Assembly: GCA_022704725.1 (NCBI GenBank)
Contig: JAKJFV010000016.1
Location: 289 to 13,005 of the forward strand
Direction: 5' to 3'
DNA length: 12,717 bases
Origin: Spirochaetota bacterium
GTDB taxonomy: Bacteria; Spirochaetota; Spirochaetia; Treponematales; Treponemataceae
Below are positions 6,143 to 12,717 of this stretch, piece by piece. Both the position numbers and the translations under genes were made by a program. Under the pieces are notes generated by a model. It was not told the DNA's origin, ran no database searches, and saw only the letters and a list, made by a program, of their open reading frames with translations. Numbering within the stretch: the first letter of the stretch is position 1; each line of letters starts with the position of its first letter.

Positions 6143-7930
6143 ATGGAAACAATGAAGCGTACTCACACGTGCGGAGACCTCCGTAAAAGTGATGAGGGTA
6201 AAACAATACTGTTGAATGGCTGGGTATACCGGAAAAGAGATCACGGCGGAATATCTTTTATAAATTTAAGGGACCGCTATGGTATTACTCAGGTGGTTGT
6301 AGATTCGGATTCTCCAAAAGAATTGTCGGATTTGGCTCTTGAGCTGAAAATGGAATACTGTATTGCAGTAGAGGGTTATGTAAGACTACGTCCTGATTCC
6401 ATGATTAATACTGATATGAGCACTGGAGAGGTAGAAGTTGTTGCGAAGAAGATTCTTGTACTTTCAAAAAGTGAAGTACTTCCTTTCATGATCGATGAAC
6501 AGCAAAAAGACGGCACACCGGTTATTCCTAACGAAGATTTAAGACTAAAATATAGATATTTGGATTTGCGTTCTGCTCCCATGCAGCATAATATTGCACT
6601 TCGCCACAAAGTGGCCTTAGCTGCACGAAAATATCTGTCTGCAAACGGGTTTTATGAAATTGAAACCCCCACCTTTATAAAATCTACTCCTGAAGGCGCA
6701 CGGGATTATCTTGTTCCATCACGTTTATATCCCGGTCAGTTTTATGCTCTCCCTCAGTCTCCTCAGCTGTACAAACAGATACTGATGGTTTCCTGTTTTG
6801 ACCGTTATTTTCAAATTGCCCGCTGTTACAGGGATGAAGATGCAAGAGGGGACCGTCAGCCGGAATTTACACAAATTGATCTTGAGATGAGTTTCGTGTC
6901 CCGTGATGATGTTCTTTCTATGACCGAAGGCATGATGGGTTCTATTTTTAAAGAGGCCCTCAACGTTGAGCTTCCTGATCATTTTCAAAGAATTTCTTAT
7001 GATGATTCCATAGAATGGTACGGAAGCGATAAGCCTGAACTCCGTTTTGATATGAAAATGCAGGAAGGCTCATTCTTAGCCGAAATTGGATCGTTCCAGG
7101 CGTTTAAGGATGCCTTATCAGCCGGAGGAGCTGTTAAAGCTCTTGTCGTGCCCGGTGCTGCAGAAAAATACTCCCGCAAGCTTATTGAAGAGCTGGAAGC
7201 CGCTGCAAAGATTTATAAGGCTAAGGGGCTTGGCTGGATGAAGGTAGGCGAGGCAGGCCTTGAAGGCGGAATCTCTAAGTTTTTTGAAGGTAAAACTGCT
7301 GACGTTTGTAATAAGCTTGGTGCAAAAAAAGGAGATCTTCTACTTTTTGTTGCCGATGCTAAAAGAAAAACAGCCTGCGCATCACTTGGAGCCGTAAGAA
7401 GCAAGCTTGGAAAAGACTTAAATCTTTGCAATCCCGATGAATTCGCTTTTGCATGGATTGTAGACTTTCCAATGTTTGAATGGAATGAAGAAGAAAATAA
7501 GTGGGACACCGCTCACCATATGTTTACTATGCCCCAGGAAAAATACCATGCAACGCTTGAATCTGACCCGGGAAGTGTTAAGGGCGATTTATACGATCTG
7601 GTTCTTAACGGTTATGAGCTTGCATCGGGTTCAATCCGTATTCATGATCCGGTACTTCAAAAAAGAATTTTTTCTATTGTCGGATTTGATGAGGCGCAGG
7701 CAGAAAAAAAATTCGGCTTTTTAACAGAAGCCTTTAAGTACGGGGCGCCCCCTCACGGCGGAATTGCACCCGGCCTTGACCGTTTGGTAATGCTTATGTG
7801 TAAGCAGACTTCAATTAAAGAAGTAATTGCCTTTCCTAAAAACTCTTTTGCACAGAGTCCGATGGACGAGTGCCCGAGTGAGGTAGACGAACAGCAGCTT
7901 CGCGAACTCCGCATTAGTTTTACAAAATAA
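6143..7930 (+). CDS. aspS: Aspartyl-tRNA synthetase, bacterial type
   Basis: This class II aminoacyl-tRNA synthetase of 595 residues (E. coli 590) charges tRNA-Asp in the cytoplasm. An N-terminal OB-fold anticodon domain (about 1-110) contains GWVYRKRDHGG and INLRDRYG. The catalytic core has motif 1 around 158-193 with TPTFIKSTPEGARDY, motif 2 with RYFQIARCYRDEDARGDRQP (221-240) followed by EFTQIDLEM, and motif 3 GIAPGLDRLVM (540-550). A bacterial insertion (GAD-type) domain lies at about 290-430. His34 occupies the position that is His in the non-discriminating P. aeruginosa enzyme and Leu in the discriminating E. coli enzyme, so it may also charge tRNA-Asn. Two starts are possible: ATG 6143 lies six bases after the -10 box with no Shine-Dalgarno, while ATG 6152 has only a GGA four bases away. 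The stop overlaps the apbE start by one base. Confidence 0.97.
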   Translation: METMKRTHTCGDLRKSDEGKTILLNGWVYRKRDHGGISFINLRDRYGITQVVVDSDSPKELSDLALELKMEYCIAVEGYVRLRPDSMINTDMSTGEVEVVAKKILVLSKSEVLPFMIDEQQKDGTPVIPNEDLRLKYRYLDLRSAPMQHNIALRHKVALAARKYLSANGFYEIETPTFIKSTPEGARDYLVPSRLYPGQFYALPQSPQLYKQILMVSCFDRYFQIARCYRDEDARGDRQPEFTQIDLEMSFVSRDDVLSMTEGMMGSIFKEALNVELPDHFQRISYDDSIEWYGSDKPELRFDMKMQEGSFLAEIGSFQAFKDALSAGGAVKALVVPGAAEKYSRKLIEELEAAAKIYKAKGLGWMKVGEAGLEGGISKFFEGKTADVCNKLGAKKGDLLLFVADAKRKTACASLGAVRSKLGKDLNLCNPDEFAFAWIVDFPMFEWNEEENKWDTAHHMFTMPQEKYHATLESDPGSVKGDLYDLVLNGYELASGSIRIHDPVLQKRIFSIVGFDEAQAEKKFGFLTEAFKYGAPPHGGIAPGLDRLVMLMCKQTSIKEVIAFPKNSFAQSPMDECPSEVDEQQLRELRISFTK

Positions 7931-8967
7931 TGGAAAAAGAAATGCAAAAATTCACATTAGCAATAATTAGTTTTTTATGCATTTCTTTTTTTATGTCCTG
8001 TACTCCATCTCCCATACCTCAAAAAACGCAGACAGCATTAAATACTGTTTGTACAATTCAACTCTTCGAGTACGGAACAGAAAAAATTTACACAAAAATA
8101 TTTGACCGCCTTGATGAAATAGAAAAGAGGCTTAGTGTTACAATTTCCTCGTCCGAAATTGCTCACATAAATAAGGCAGCCGGCGACTTTCCGGTAAAGG
8201 TGTCGGCCGATACTTTTTTTCTCATTGAGGCTTCCCTTTCTTTTGCTGAACAGAGCCGCAGCGCCTTTAATCCTGCAATGGGGCCTCTTGTATCTTTGTG
8301 GAATATTACCGGTTTTAATCCTTTGGAAGACTCTCTTCCCCTTCCTGAGCAGGTAAGTAAGGCGCTTCAAAAAACTGATTATTCAAAGATTATTTTGAAT
8401 AAAGACGCTGAAACTGTGTTTTTACAGGAAGAGGGAATGGCTTTGGATTTAGGCGGAATTGCTAAGGGGTGGGCTGCCGACGAACTTATGATAATTTTAG
8501 AGGAGCATAAAATACCGTATGCAATTGTGAATCTTGGCGGAAATATTTATGCATATGGAAGTAAAGGGAACGGAGAGGCCTGGAATATTGGGATTAAAAA
8601 CCCTTTTGATTCCAATGCGCCTCCTGTGATTAAGATTGAAACCTATAGTGCGAGTATTGTAACGTCAGGAGTATATGAGCGGTTTTTTATTAAAGACGGT
8701 GTTATGTATCACCATATTCTTGATTCCGCTACCGGTTACTCTGTTCAGAACGGCCTAGTCTCGGTAACTATTGTTGATCCTTCTTCTATGACGGCAGATG
8801 CATTATCTACACTTGTTTTTGCATTAGGCAGGGAAAAAGGGCTTTCCTATATGAACGAAAAAAAAATTAAAGGCATACTCATCACAAAAGATTATGAAGT
8901 GTATGCCTCTGATGTATTACGGGATTCAATCGAAATCCTTGATTCGGCCTTTATTCTAATTAACTAA
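7930..8967 (+). CDS. apbE: ApbE-family FAD:protein FMN transferase lipoprotein
   Basis: ApbE proteins use Mg2+ and FAD to attach FMN to Thr/Ser of periplasmic redox proteins such as Rnf or Nqr subunits. The 345-residue product has a hydrophobic leader ending in FFMSC, with Cys24 as the probable lipid-bearing residue. Core landmarks are LDLGGIAKGWAAD (172-184), NLGGNIYAYG (201-210), the TSGVYERFF segment (245-253), HHILDSATGY (261-270) and TADALSTLVFALG (288-300), where D290 and T294 fit the metal site. Thr71 takes the place of the tyrosine that stacks on the flavin in E. coli ApbE; T. pallidum Tp0796, which has Asn there, hydrolyses FAD to FMN and AMP. The ATG overlaps the aspS stop (TAATG), implying coupled translation; a second ATG at 7942 is also possible and would still leave a full leader. 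No flavin-accepting partner is encoded in the window. Confidence 0.93.
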   Translation: MEKEMQKFTLAIISFLCISFFMSCTPSPIPQKTQTALNTVCTIQLFEYGTEKIYTKIFDRLDEIEKRLSVTISSSEIAHINKAAGDFPVKVSADTFFLIEASLSFAEQSRSAFNPAMGPLVSLWNITGFNPLEDSLPLPEQVSKALQKTDYSKIILNKDAETVFLQEEGMALDLGGIAKGWAADELMIILEEHKIPYAIVNLGGNIYAYGSKGNGEAWNIGIKNPFDSNAPPVIKIETYSASIVTSGVYERFFIKDGVMYHHILDSATGYSVQNGLVSVTIVDPSSMTADALSTLVFALGREKGLSYMNEKKIKGILITKDYEVYASDVLRDSIEILDSAFILIN

Positions 8968-8972
8968 GTTTG

Positions 8973-9281
8973 CTATACAATAACAACAGAATTATCGGTA
9001 AAAGAAAACGGTGCAGGGACATATTTGTCTGCATTCCAGTCATTTTCCCATCGTTTACCGTCTACAAGGTAGCGGAACTGATACTCTTTTCCGGTTTCCA
9101 GGGTAAGTTTAATATTAAATGAGCCGTCTTTTTGTTTTTTCATGGGAGTATCTATACTGCTCCAGCTGTTAAAATCGCCTGCTATCCAAACCTTCTCTGC
9201 GCCTTTGGCCGCCTCTGCTGTAAGTTCAAAAGTTACAACACAGGTTTTTTGAGTCTTATTATATTTTTTGAATAAGGCCAT
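8973..9281 (-). CDS. Free-standing glycogen-binding-type domain protein (AMPK-beta/CBM48-like)
   Basis: The 102-residue protein is almost entirely one immunoglobulin-like E-set domain of the kind found in AMPK beta subunits and at the front of branching enzymes. Landmarks are VWIAGDFNSW (31-40), DGSFNIKLTLETGKEYQFRY (52-71), and LVDGKRWENDWNAD (72-85), which includes the aromatic residues that usually contact alpha-glucan. No signal peptide or second domain is seen, so it is probably cytoplasmic. The ATG at 9281 follows a run of G at 9286-9291, a usable though close ribosome-binding site; a TTG directly before it would add one residue. The stop lies five bases from the apbE stop, tail to tail. 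The 5' side is divergent from metK. Whether it binds glycogen or acts as a scaffold is not known. Confidence 0.8.
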   Translation of the reverse strand: MALFKKYNKTQKTCVVTFELTAEAAKGAEKVWIAGDFNSWSSIDTPMKKQKDGSFNIKLTLETGKEYQFRYLVDGKRWENDWNADKYVPAPFSFTDNSVVIV

Positions 9282-9385
9282 CAATCCCCCCTTCAGTCCT
9301 ACTTGTAATTCACGTCTTAACAGTATACTATATAATGTGCATTCTGGGTAGTGCAGTACCGAAAAAAAAATAAGGGATAATTGCT
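9282..9385. promoter_or_regulatory. Divergent control region between the CBM48-like gene and metK
   Basis: A perfect TATAAT (9331-9336) on the plus strand fits a metK -10 box, giving a leader of about 43 bases with AAGGGA (9372-9377) eight bases before the ATG. Its -35 is weak; TTCACG at 9309-9314 is a poor match. An eight-base palindrome AGTATACT (9322-9329) overlaps this area and supplies a TATACT on the minus strand with a weak TACCCA 17 bases upstream. The two promoters would overlap, so the genes could compete for polymerase. The leader is too short for a SAM riboswitch and I see no such fold. Confidence 0.45.
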
Positions 9386-10555
9386 ATGAACAATAAACAC
9401 TATTTATTTACATCAGAATCTGTAGGCGAGGGGCATCCGGATAAACTTTGCGATCAAATATCGGATGCAGTGCTTGATGCCTGTCTTTCAGATGATCCTG
9501 AGAGCCATGTAGCCTGCGAAACCTTTGCTTCTACGGCGCTTGTGTTAGTAGGCGGTGAAATTACTACCAACACCTTTGTTGATGTTCAGCAGGCGGCAAG
9601 AAATATTGCCCGTGAAATAGGATATACAGATTCCGAATACGGATTGGACTGCGATTCAATGGCCGTATTAAATATGATACACGCACAGTCGCCCGATATA
9701 AATCAAGGGGTAGCAGGAACAGGACTAAAGGAATATGAGGGACAGCAGGGTGCAGGCGATCAGGGAATGATGTTCGGGTTTGCCTGCTCTGAAACAGCGG
9801 AATTAATGCCTGCTCCAATTATGTTTGCTCATAACCTTTTACGAAAGGCGAGTGAAATGCGTAAAGGCGGTTCAATGAGATGGCTTCGCCCCGATGCAAA
9901 AAGTCAGGTGACAATTGAATATGAGGGATTTAAACCAGTACGGCTCGATACTGTAGTTATATCACATCAGCATGATCCAGATATCAGTTATGCAGATTTA
10001 AAAGAAGGCATAATTGAAAATATAATCAAGCCGGTTCTTGAGCCGACTGGTCTTTTGGATGCGAAAACTAAGTATTTCATAAACCCAACCGGACGCTTTG
10101 TTATTGGCGGTCCTTTTGGAGATACGGGTTTGACCGGACGGAAAATTATTGTAGATACATACGGCGGAATGGGACGTCACGGCGGAGGTGCTTTTTCCGG
10201 AAAGGATCCTTCAAAGGTCGACCGCTCTGCCGCCTATATGGCCCGTTACATTGCCAAAAATGTTGTAGCAGCAGGCCTTGCTCAAAGATGTGAAGTTCAG
10301 CTTGCCTATGCCATTGGTGTGCCTTTCCCCGTTTCAATAATGGTCGAAACCTTTGAAACCGGCGCCATCCCAGATGAAAAAATTGCAGATGCTGTAAAAG
10401 AAGTTTTCGACTGTACTCCTGCAGGAATTGTAAAGAAACTAGACTTAAAAAAACCTATCTATCAGCAGACTGCTTCATACGGTCATTTCGGAAGGGATTG
10501 TTTCCCCTGGGAACAGGTGAATATGGTTGAGGCGCTTAAAAAAGCTGTACGATAA
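9386..10555 (+). CDS. metK: S-adenosylmethionine synthetase
   Basis: The enzyme joins ATP and methionine to give S-adenosylmethionine, the methyl donor used among others by the rRNA methyltransferase encoded in this window. The 389-residue length fits the family (E. coli 384). Landmarks are SVGEGHPDKLCDQISDAVLD (12-31) with the ATP-site His17 and metal-binding Asp19, the signature GAGDQGMMFGFA (122-133), INPTGRFVIGGPFGDTGLTG (232-251), and the P-loop-like GGGAFSGKDPSKVDRSAAY (266-284). No key residue seems altered. A good Shine-Dalgarno (AAGGGA) supports the ATG. nth follows 12 bases after the stop on the same strand, so read-through is likely. Confidence 0.97.
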   Translation: MNNKHYLFTSESVGEGHPDKLCDQISDAVLDACLSDDPESHVACETFASTALVLVGGEITTNTFVDVQQAARNIAREIGYTDSEYGLDCDSMAVLNMIHAQSPDINQGVAGTGLKEYEGQQGAGDQGMMFGFACSETAELMPAPIMFAHNLLRKASEMRKGGSMRWLRPDAKSQVTIEYEGFKPVRLDTVVISHQHDPDISYADLKEGIIENIIKPVLEPTGLLDAKTKYFINPTGRFVIGGPFGDTGLTGRKIIVDTYGGMGRHGGGAFSGKDPSKVDRSAAYMARYIAKNVVAAGLAQRCEVQLAYAIGVPFPVSIMVETFETGAIPDEKIADAVKEVFDCTPAGIVKKLDLKKPIYQQTASYGHFGRDCFPWEQVNMVEALKKAVR

Positions 10556-10567
10556 CCTTCTTTGCAT

Positions 10568-11212
10568 ATGATTGAGCTTCTTACTTCTGAGGACATAACA
10601 AAGATATTTGAACTCTTTAAGGCCGATAAGCCGGAACCTAAAACTGAGCTTATTGCCCCTAATGATTTTACTCTGCTTATTTCTGTAGTTTTGTCTGCTC
10701 AAACAACTGATAAAAGTGTAAATAAGGCAACTGCAGCTCTTTATGCTGCAGCAGATACACCCGAAAAAATTCTAGCCCTTGGTGAAGACGCTCTGCGGGA
10801 GTATATAAAAACTATCGGGCTTTATCGTGTTAAGGCGCGGCATGTTATAGCCTTATGTCAAATGCTTATTGAAAAGTTTGACTCAAGGGTTCCGCTGGAA
10901 CGGACCGCACTCGAGAGCCTTCCCGGTGTGGGTCGAAAAACTGCGAACGTTATTCTCAATGTGCTGGCAGGGGAGTTAACAATGCCTGTGGATACTCATT
11001 TACTGCGTATAGCACCAAGAATAGGCTTGTCGGACGGTATAAATCCGAAGCAGGTTGAACAGGATTTGCTAAAACGGATTCCTGAATCATACTTAACCCA
11101 TGCTCATCATTGGCTTGTACTGCACGGCCGTTATGTTTGTACTGCTCGAAAACCCCGGTGCGAAGACTGTCTTATTGCACAATACTGTAAAAAAAATGGA
11201 GTTTCAACATGA
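10568..11212 (+). CDS. nth: Endonuclease III (DNA glycosylase/AP lyase)
   Basis: This base-excision repair enzyme removes oxidised pyrimidines and cuts at the abasic site. Numbered from the ATG at 10568 (214 residues; E. coli 211), it has VVLSAQTTDKSVNKAT in the helical domain, the helix-hairpin-helix LPGVGRKTANVIL with catalytic Lys124, and VDTHLLR with catalytic Asp142. The C-terminal [4Fe-4S] cluster motif is C-x6-C-x2-C-x5-C at Cys191, 198, 201 and 207. All functional residues are present. A TTG at 10562 would add two residues; neither start has a Shine-Dalgarno, so I chose the ATG by codon type and by fit to the E. coli N-terminus. The gene probably shares the metK transcript, and its TGA overlaps the next ATG (ATGA), indicating coupling with the channel gene. 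Confidence 0.95.
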   Translation: MIELLTSEDITKIFELFKADKPEPKTELIAPNDFTLLISVVLSAQTTDKSVNKATAALYAAADTPEKILALGEDALREYIKTIGLYRVKARHVIALCQMLIEKFDSRVPLERTALESLPGVGRKTANVILNVLAGELTMPVDTHLLRIAPRIGLSDGINPKQVEQDLLKRIPESYLTHAHHWLVLHGRYVCTARKPRCEDCLIAQYCKKNGVST

Positions 11213-12030
11213 ATGAATTAGAGAAAATGTGGGAAAAAATCATAAGCAATTTTTCTGTCGAAAATGCATTCCGCATCGGGGGTGCAGTTTTAGGATTTAT
11301 TATAGCCTTTGTCTTATACAAGATTATTAGAAAATATGTTAATTCAATTACAACAAAAAAATTCAGCAAACAGACGCAGGCTGTATCAGATAAAATTGTA
11401 CGATACACGTTTTATACTATTGTGGTTTTATCTGTACTAAACTTTTTCGGCATTAAGCTTACAACCCTATTGGGTGCAGCAGGTATTGCCGGAGTTGCAG
11501 TAGGTTTTGCCGCGCAGACATCGTTCAGCAATATTATTTCGGGCTTTTTTGTACTGAGCGAACATGCTTTAAAAATTGGAGACTTTATCAGTGTGGACGG
11601 AACAGCAGGAACTGTGGATTCTGTAGATCTTTTATCAGTTAAGATTGTAACACCCGATAACAAGGCTGTGCGAATTCCAAATGAGACTATTATAAAGTCA
11701 AACCTTATTAATAACAGCTATTATCCGCAAAGAAGAATGGATGTTAGAATAAGTGTTAGTTACAAAGAAGACTTGGAAAAGGTTTTAGAAGTACTTAAAT
11801 CTGTTGTCCCCGGGTGTCCGTCGGGTCTGACAGATCCGGCTCCCGTTGTTTTTTTTGACGGTTTTGGAGCCTCAGGTATTGATGTGGTTCTTGGAGTATG
11901 GTTTCGAAATGAAAATTTTTTGAACATTAAAAATGAACTTCACATAGGCATTAAAAAAGCATTTACAGAGGAAGGAATAAAAATTCCCTTTCTGCAGGTT
12001 GTAATTCACCCGCAGGAAAGGGACACTTGA
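11209..12030 (+). CDS. mscS: MscS-family small-conductance mechanosensitive channel
   Basis: A homoheptameric inner-membrane channel that opens under membrane tension and releases solutes after osmotic downshock. At 273 residues it is near E. coli MscS (286). Membrane helices are at about 20-41 and 65-85, and the pore helix at about 86-120 contains GAAGIAGVAVGFAAQTSFSN. Aligned by eye with E. coli MscS, the hydrophobic gate residues L105 and L109 correspond to Val96 and Phe100, and the G113 hinge to Thr104; the second glycine kink is kept as Gly112. The beta domain (about 121-180) carries DFISVDGTAGTVDSV and the typical IPNETI turn, and the rest forms the alpha/beta cage. GGAG at 11198-11201 is seven bases upstream of the ATG. 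It overlaps nth by four bases and ends eight bases from the response-regulator gene on the other strand. Confidence 0.92.
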   Translation: MNELEKMWEKIISNFSVENAFRIGGAVLGFIIAFVLYKIIRKYVNSITTKKFSKQTQAVSDKIVRYTFYTIVVLSVLNFFGIKLTTLLGAAGIAGVAVGFAAQTSFSNIISGFFVLSEHALKIGDFISVDGTAGTVDSVDLLSVKIVTPDNKAVRIPNETIIKSNLINNSYYPQRRMDVRISVSYKEDLEKVLEVLKSVVPGCPSGLTDPAPVVFFDGFGASGIDVVLGVWFRNENFLNIKNELHIGIKKAFTEEGIKIPFLQVVIHPQERDT

Positions 12031-12038
12031 AAAACTGT

Positions 12039-12701
12039 CTATTTCGTAATCAACCGGCTGTTGCATTCGACTGCAAGCTGTCTTAATTCCTGGGACGAAT
12101 TACAATGGAGTTTCTGTTTTATGTGCTCCTTATGAGCATCTATGGTTTTTGTGCTTAAATTTAATTTATTTGCAATTTCTATAGTGCCGAGGCCCTTTCC
12201 GATCATATTAAAAATTTGGAGCTGTCTGTTTGAAAGTGTATTAATACTGGCACACCACTTGTCGGTTTCTTTTGCAGAATTCCCTGAAATATATTCATAA
12301 AGATGATCCCGTTCATTATCGCTAAGCCAGATTTTCCCCGAAAGAATTGTTTTAATTGCATCAATTACCTTGTGAGGGGCTTCTTCTTTCATTATGTAGC
12401 CATGTGCACCGGCTTTGAGTGCTCTTTCTGCGTAATAACGCTCATCAAACATAGATAACACAAGTACAAAGAGAGAGGGCTGTTCCTGCTTAAGCATCTT
12501 AATAATCTCCAGTCCGTCCTCATCGCCTAAGTTGAGATCTACAATTGCAAATTGAGGTTTCTTTTCTTTAATAAGAGAAAGCGCTTCTTCACCGGTTCTT
12601 GCTTCTCCTTCAACAATAAACCCTTTTTCGCTCTCTATGAGCTGGAGTAATCCTTTTGAAAAGAGAGGATGATCTTCTACTAATACAACTGTTGTATCCA
12701 C
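12039..12701 (-). CDS. NarL/FixJ-type response regulator (receiver plus LuxR HTH)
   Basis: This is the DNA-binding half of a two-component system. The receiver domain (about 3-120) has the acidic pair E9/D10, phospho-acceptor Asp55 (IVDLNLGDEDG), switch Ser83 and conserved Lys105. A linker of about 30 residues leads to a LuxR-type helix-turn-helix at about 155-210 (LSNRQLQIFNMIGKG, then TIEIANKLNLSTKTIDAH). All phosphorylation residues are intact. Translation starts at GTG 12701, supported by AGGAG seven bases upstream. The partner kinase is not in the window; the upstream side, where it might be, is cut off 16 bases beyond the start. The gene converges with the channel gene. Its targets and signal cannot be read from the sequence. 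Confidence 0.92.
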   Translation of the reverse strand: MDTTVVLVEDHPLFSKGLLQLIESEKGFIVEGEARTGEEALSLIKEKKPQFAIVDLNLGDEDGLEIIKMLKQEQPSLFVLVLSMFDERYYAERALKAGAHGYIMKEEAPHKVIDAIKTILSGKIWLSDNERDHLYEYISGNSAKETDKWCASINTLSNRQLQIFNMIGKGLGTIEIANKLNLSTKTIDAHKEHIKQKLHCNSSQELRQLAVECNSRLITK

Positions 12702-12708
12702 AAAGCCG

Positions 12709-12713
12709 CTCCT
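12709..12713 (-). promoter_or_regulatory. Shine-Dalgarno deciding the GTG start of the response regulator
   Basis: Read on the minus strand, AGGAG lies seven bases before the GTG at 12701. No ATG is placed equally well, and the receiver domain begins directly after this codon (TTVVLVEDH), so GTG is the start. Confidence 0.8.
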
Positions 12714-12717
12714 AAAG

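Noticed and set aside
8038..8370. Antisense open frame of 110 codons within apbE
   Set aside because: Its composition reads as random basic sequence and it lies fully inside a strongly conserved gene on the other strand.
9282..9385. SAM riboswitch upstream of metK
   Set aside because: The likely leader is only about 43 bases and shows no paired helices or conserved core of any SAM riboswitch class.

Overview
The window is a compact stretch of bacterial chromosome carrying eleven protein-coding genes. It has no RNA gene, mobile element, CRISPR array or long non-coding gap; every intergenic space is about 100 bases or less. The genes look like a host-associated spirochaete, most likely a Treponema. 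The main hints are an ApbE-type flavin-transferase lipoprotein with the features of T. pallidum Tp0796, next to a small carbohydrate-binding-domain protein and metK, and moderately AT-rich DNA. This assignment rests on recalled family resemblance, not on a database search.

Left part (1-3393): a partial pepT (peptidase T) gene on the minus strand runs off the left edge. It is divergent from a plus-strand set: a YchJ/SEC-C zinc protein, a 23S rRNA 2'-O-ribose methyltransferase (RlmB type) whose start overlaps the previous gene by 16 bases, and a hemolysin III family membrane protein with an unusual charged N-terminal extension.

Centre (3394-6069): a promoter precedes a two-gene set, a Wzz-like chain-length/co-polymerase protein and a Wza-like protein with one polysaccharide-export domain and about four SLBB repeats. 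Together they look like the envelope-spanning part of a polysaccharide or glycoconjugate export machine, yet no glycosyltransferase, polymerase, flippase or tyrosine kinase lies beside them. This is the most unusual module here.

Right part (6070-12717): aspS and the lipoprotein gene apbE overlap by one base. apbE faces, tail to tail, a small gene for a free-standing glycogen-binding-type (AMPK-beta/CBM48-like) domain, which is divergent from metK. metK is followed by nth (endonuclease III) and an MscS-type mechanosensitive channel gene that overlaps nth by four bases. The channel gene converges on a NarL/LuxR-type response regulator gene with a GTG start.

Most products are housekeeping: peptide turnover, rRNA methylation, tRNA charging, SAM synthesis, DNA repair and osmotic protection. 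Points worth a second look are the isolated export pair, three genes without a Shine-Dalgarno whose predicted -10 boxes sit six bases before the ATG (possible leaderless mRNAs), a histidine in AspRS that marks non-discriminating enzymes, and a non-aromatic residue in ApbE at the position that separates FAD-hydrolysing from FAD-holding members.
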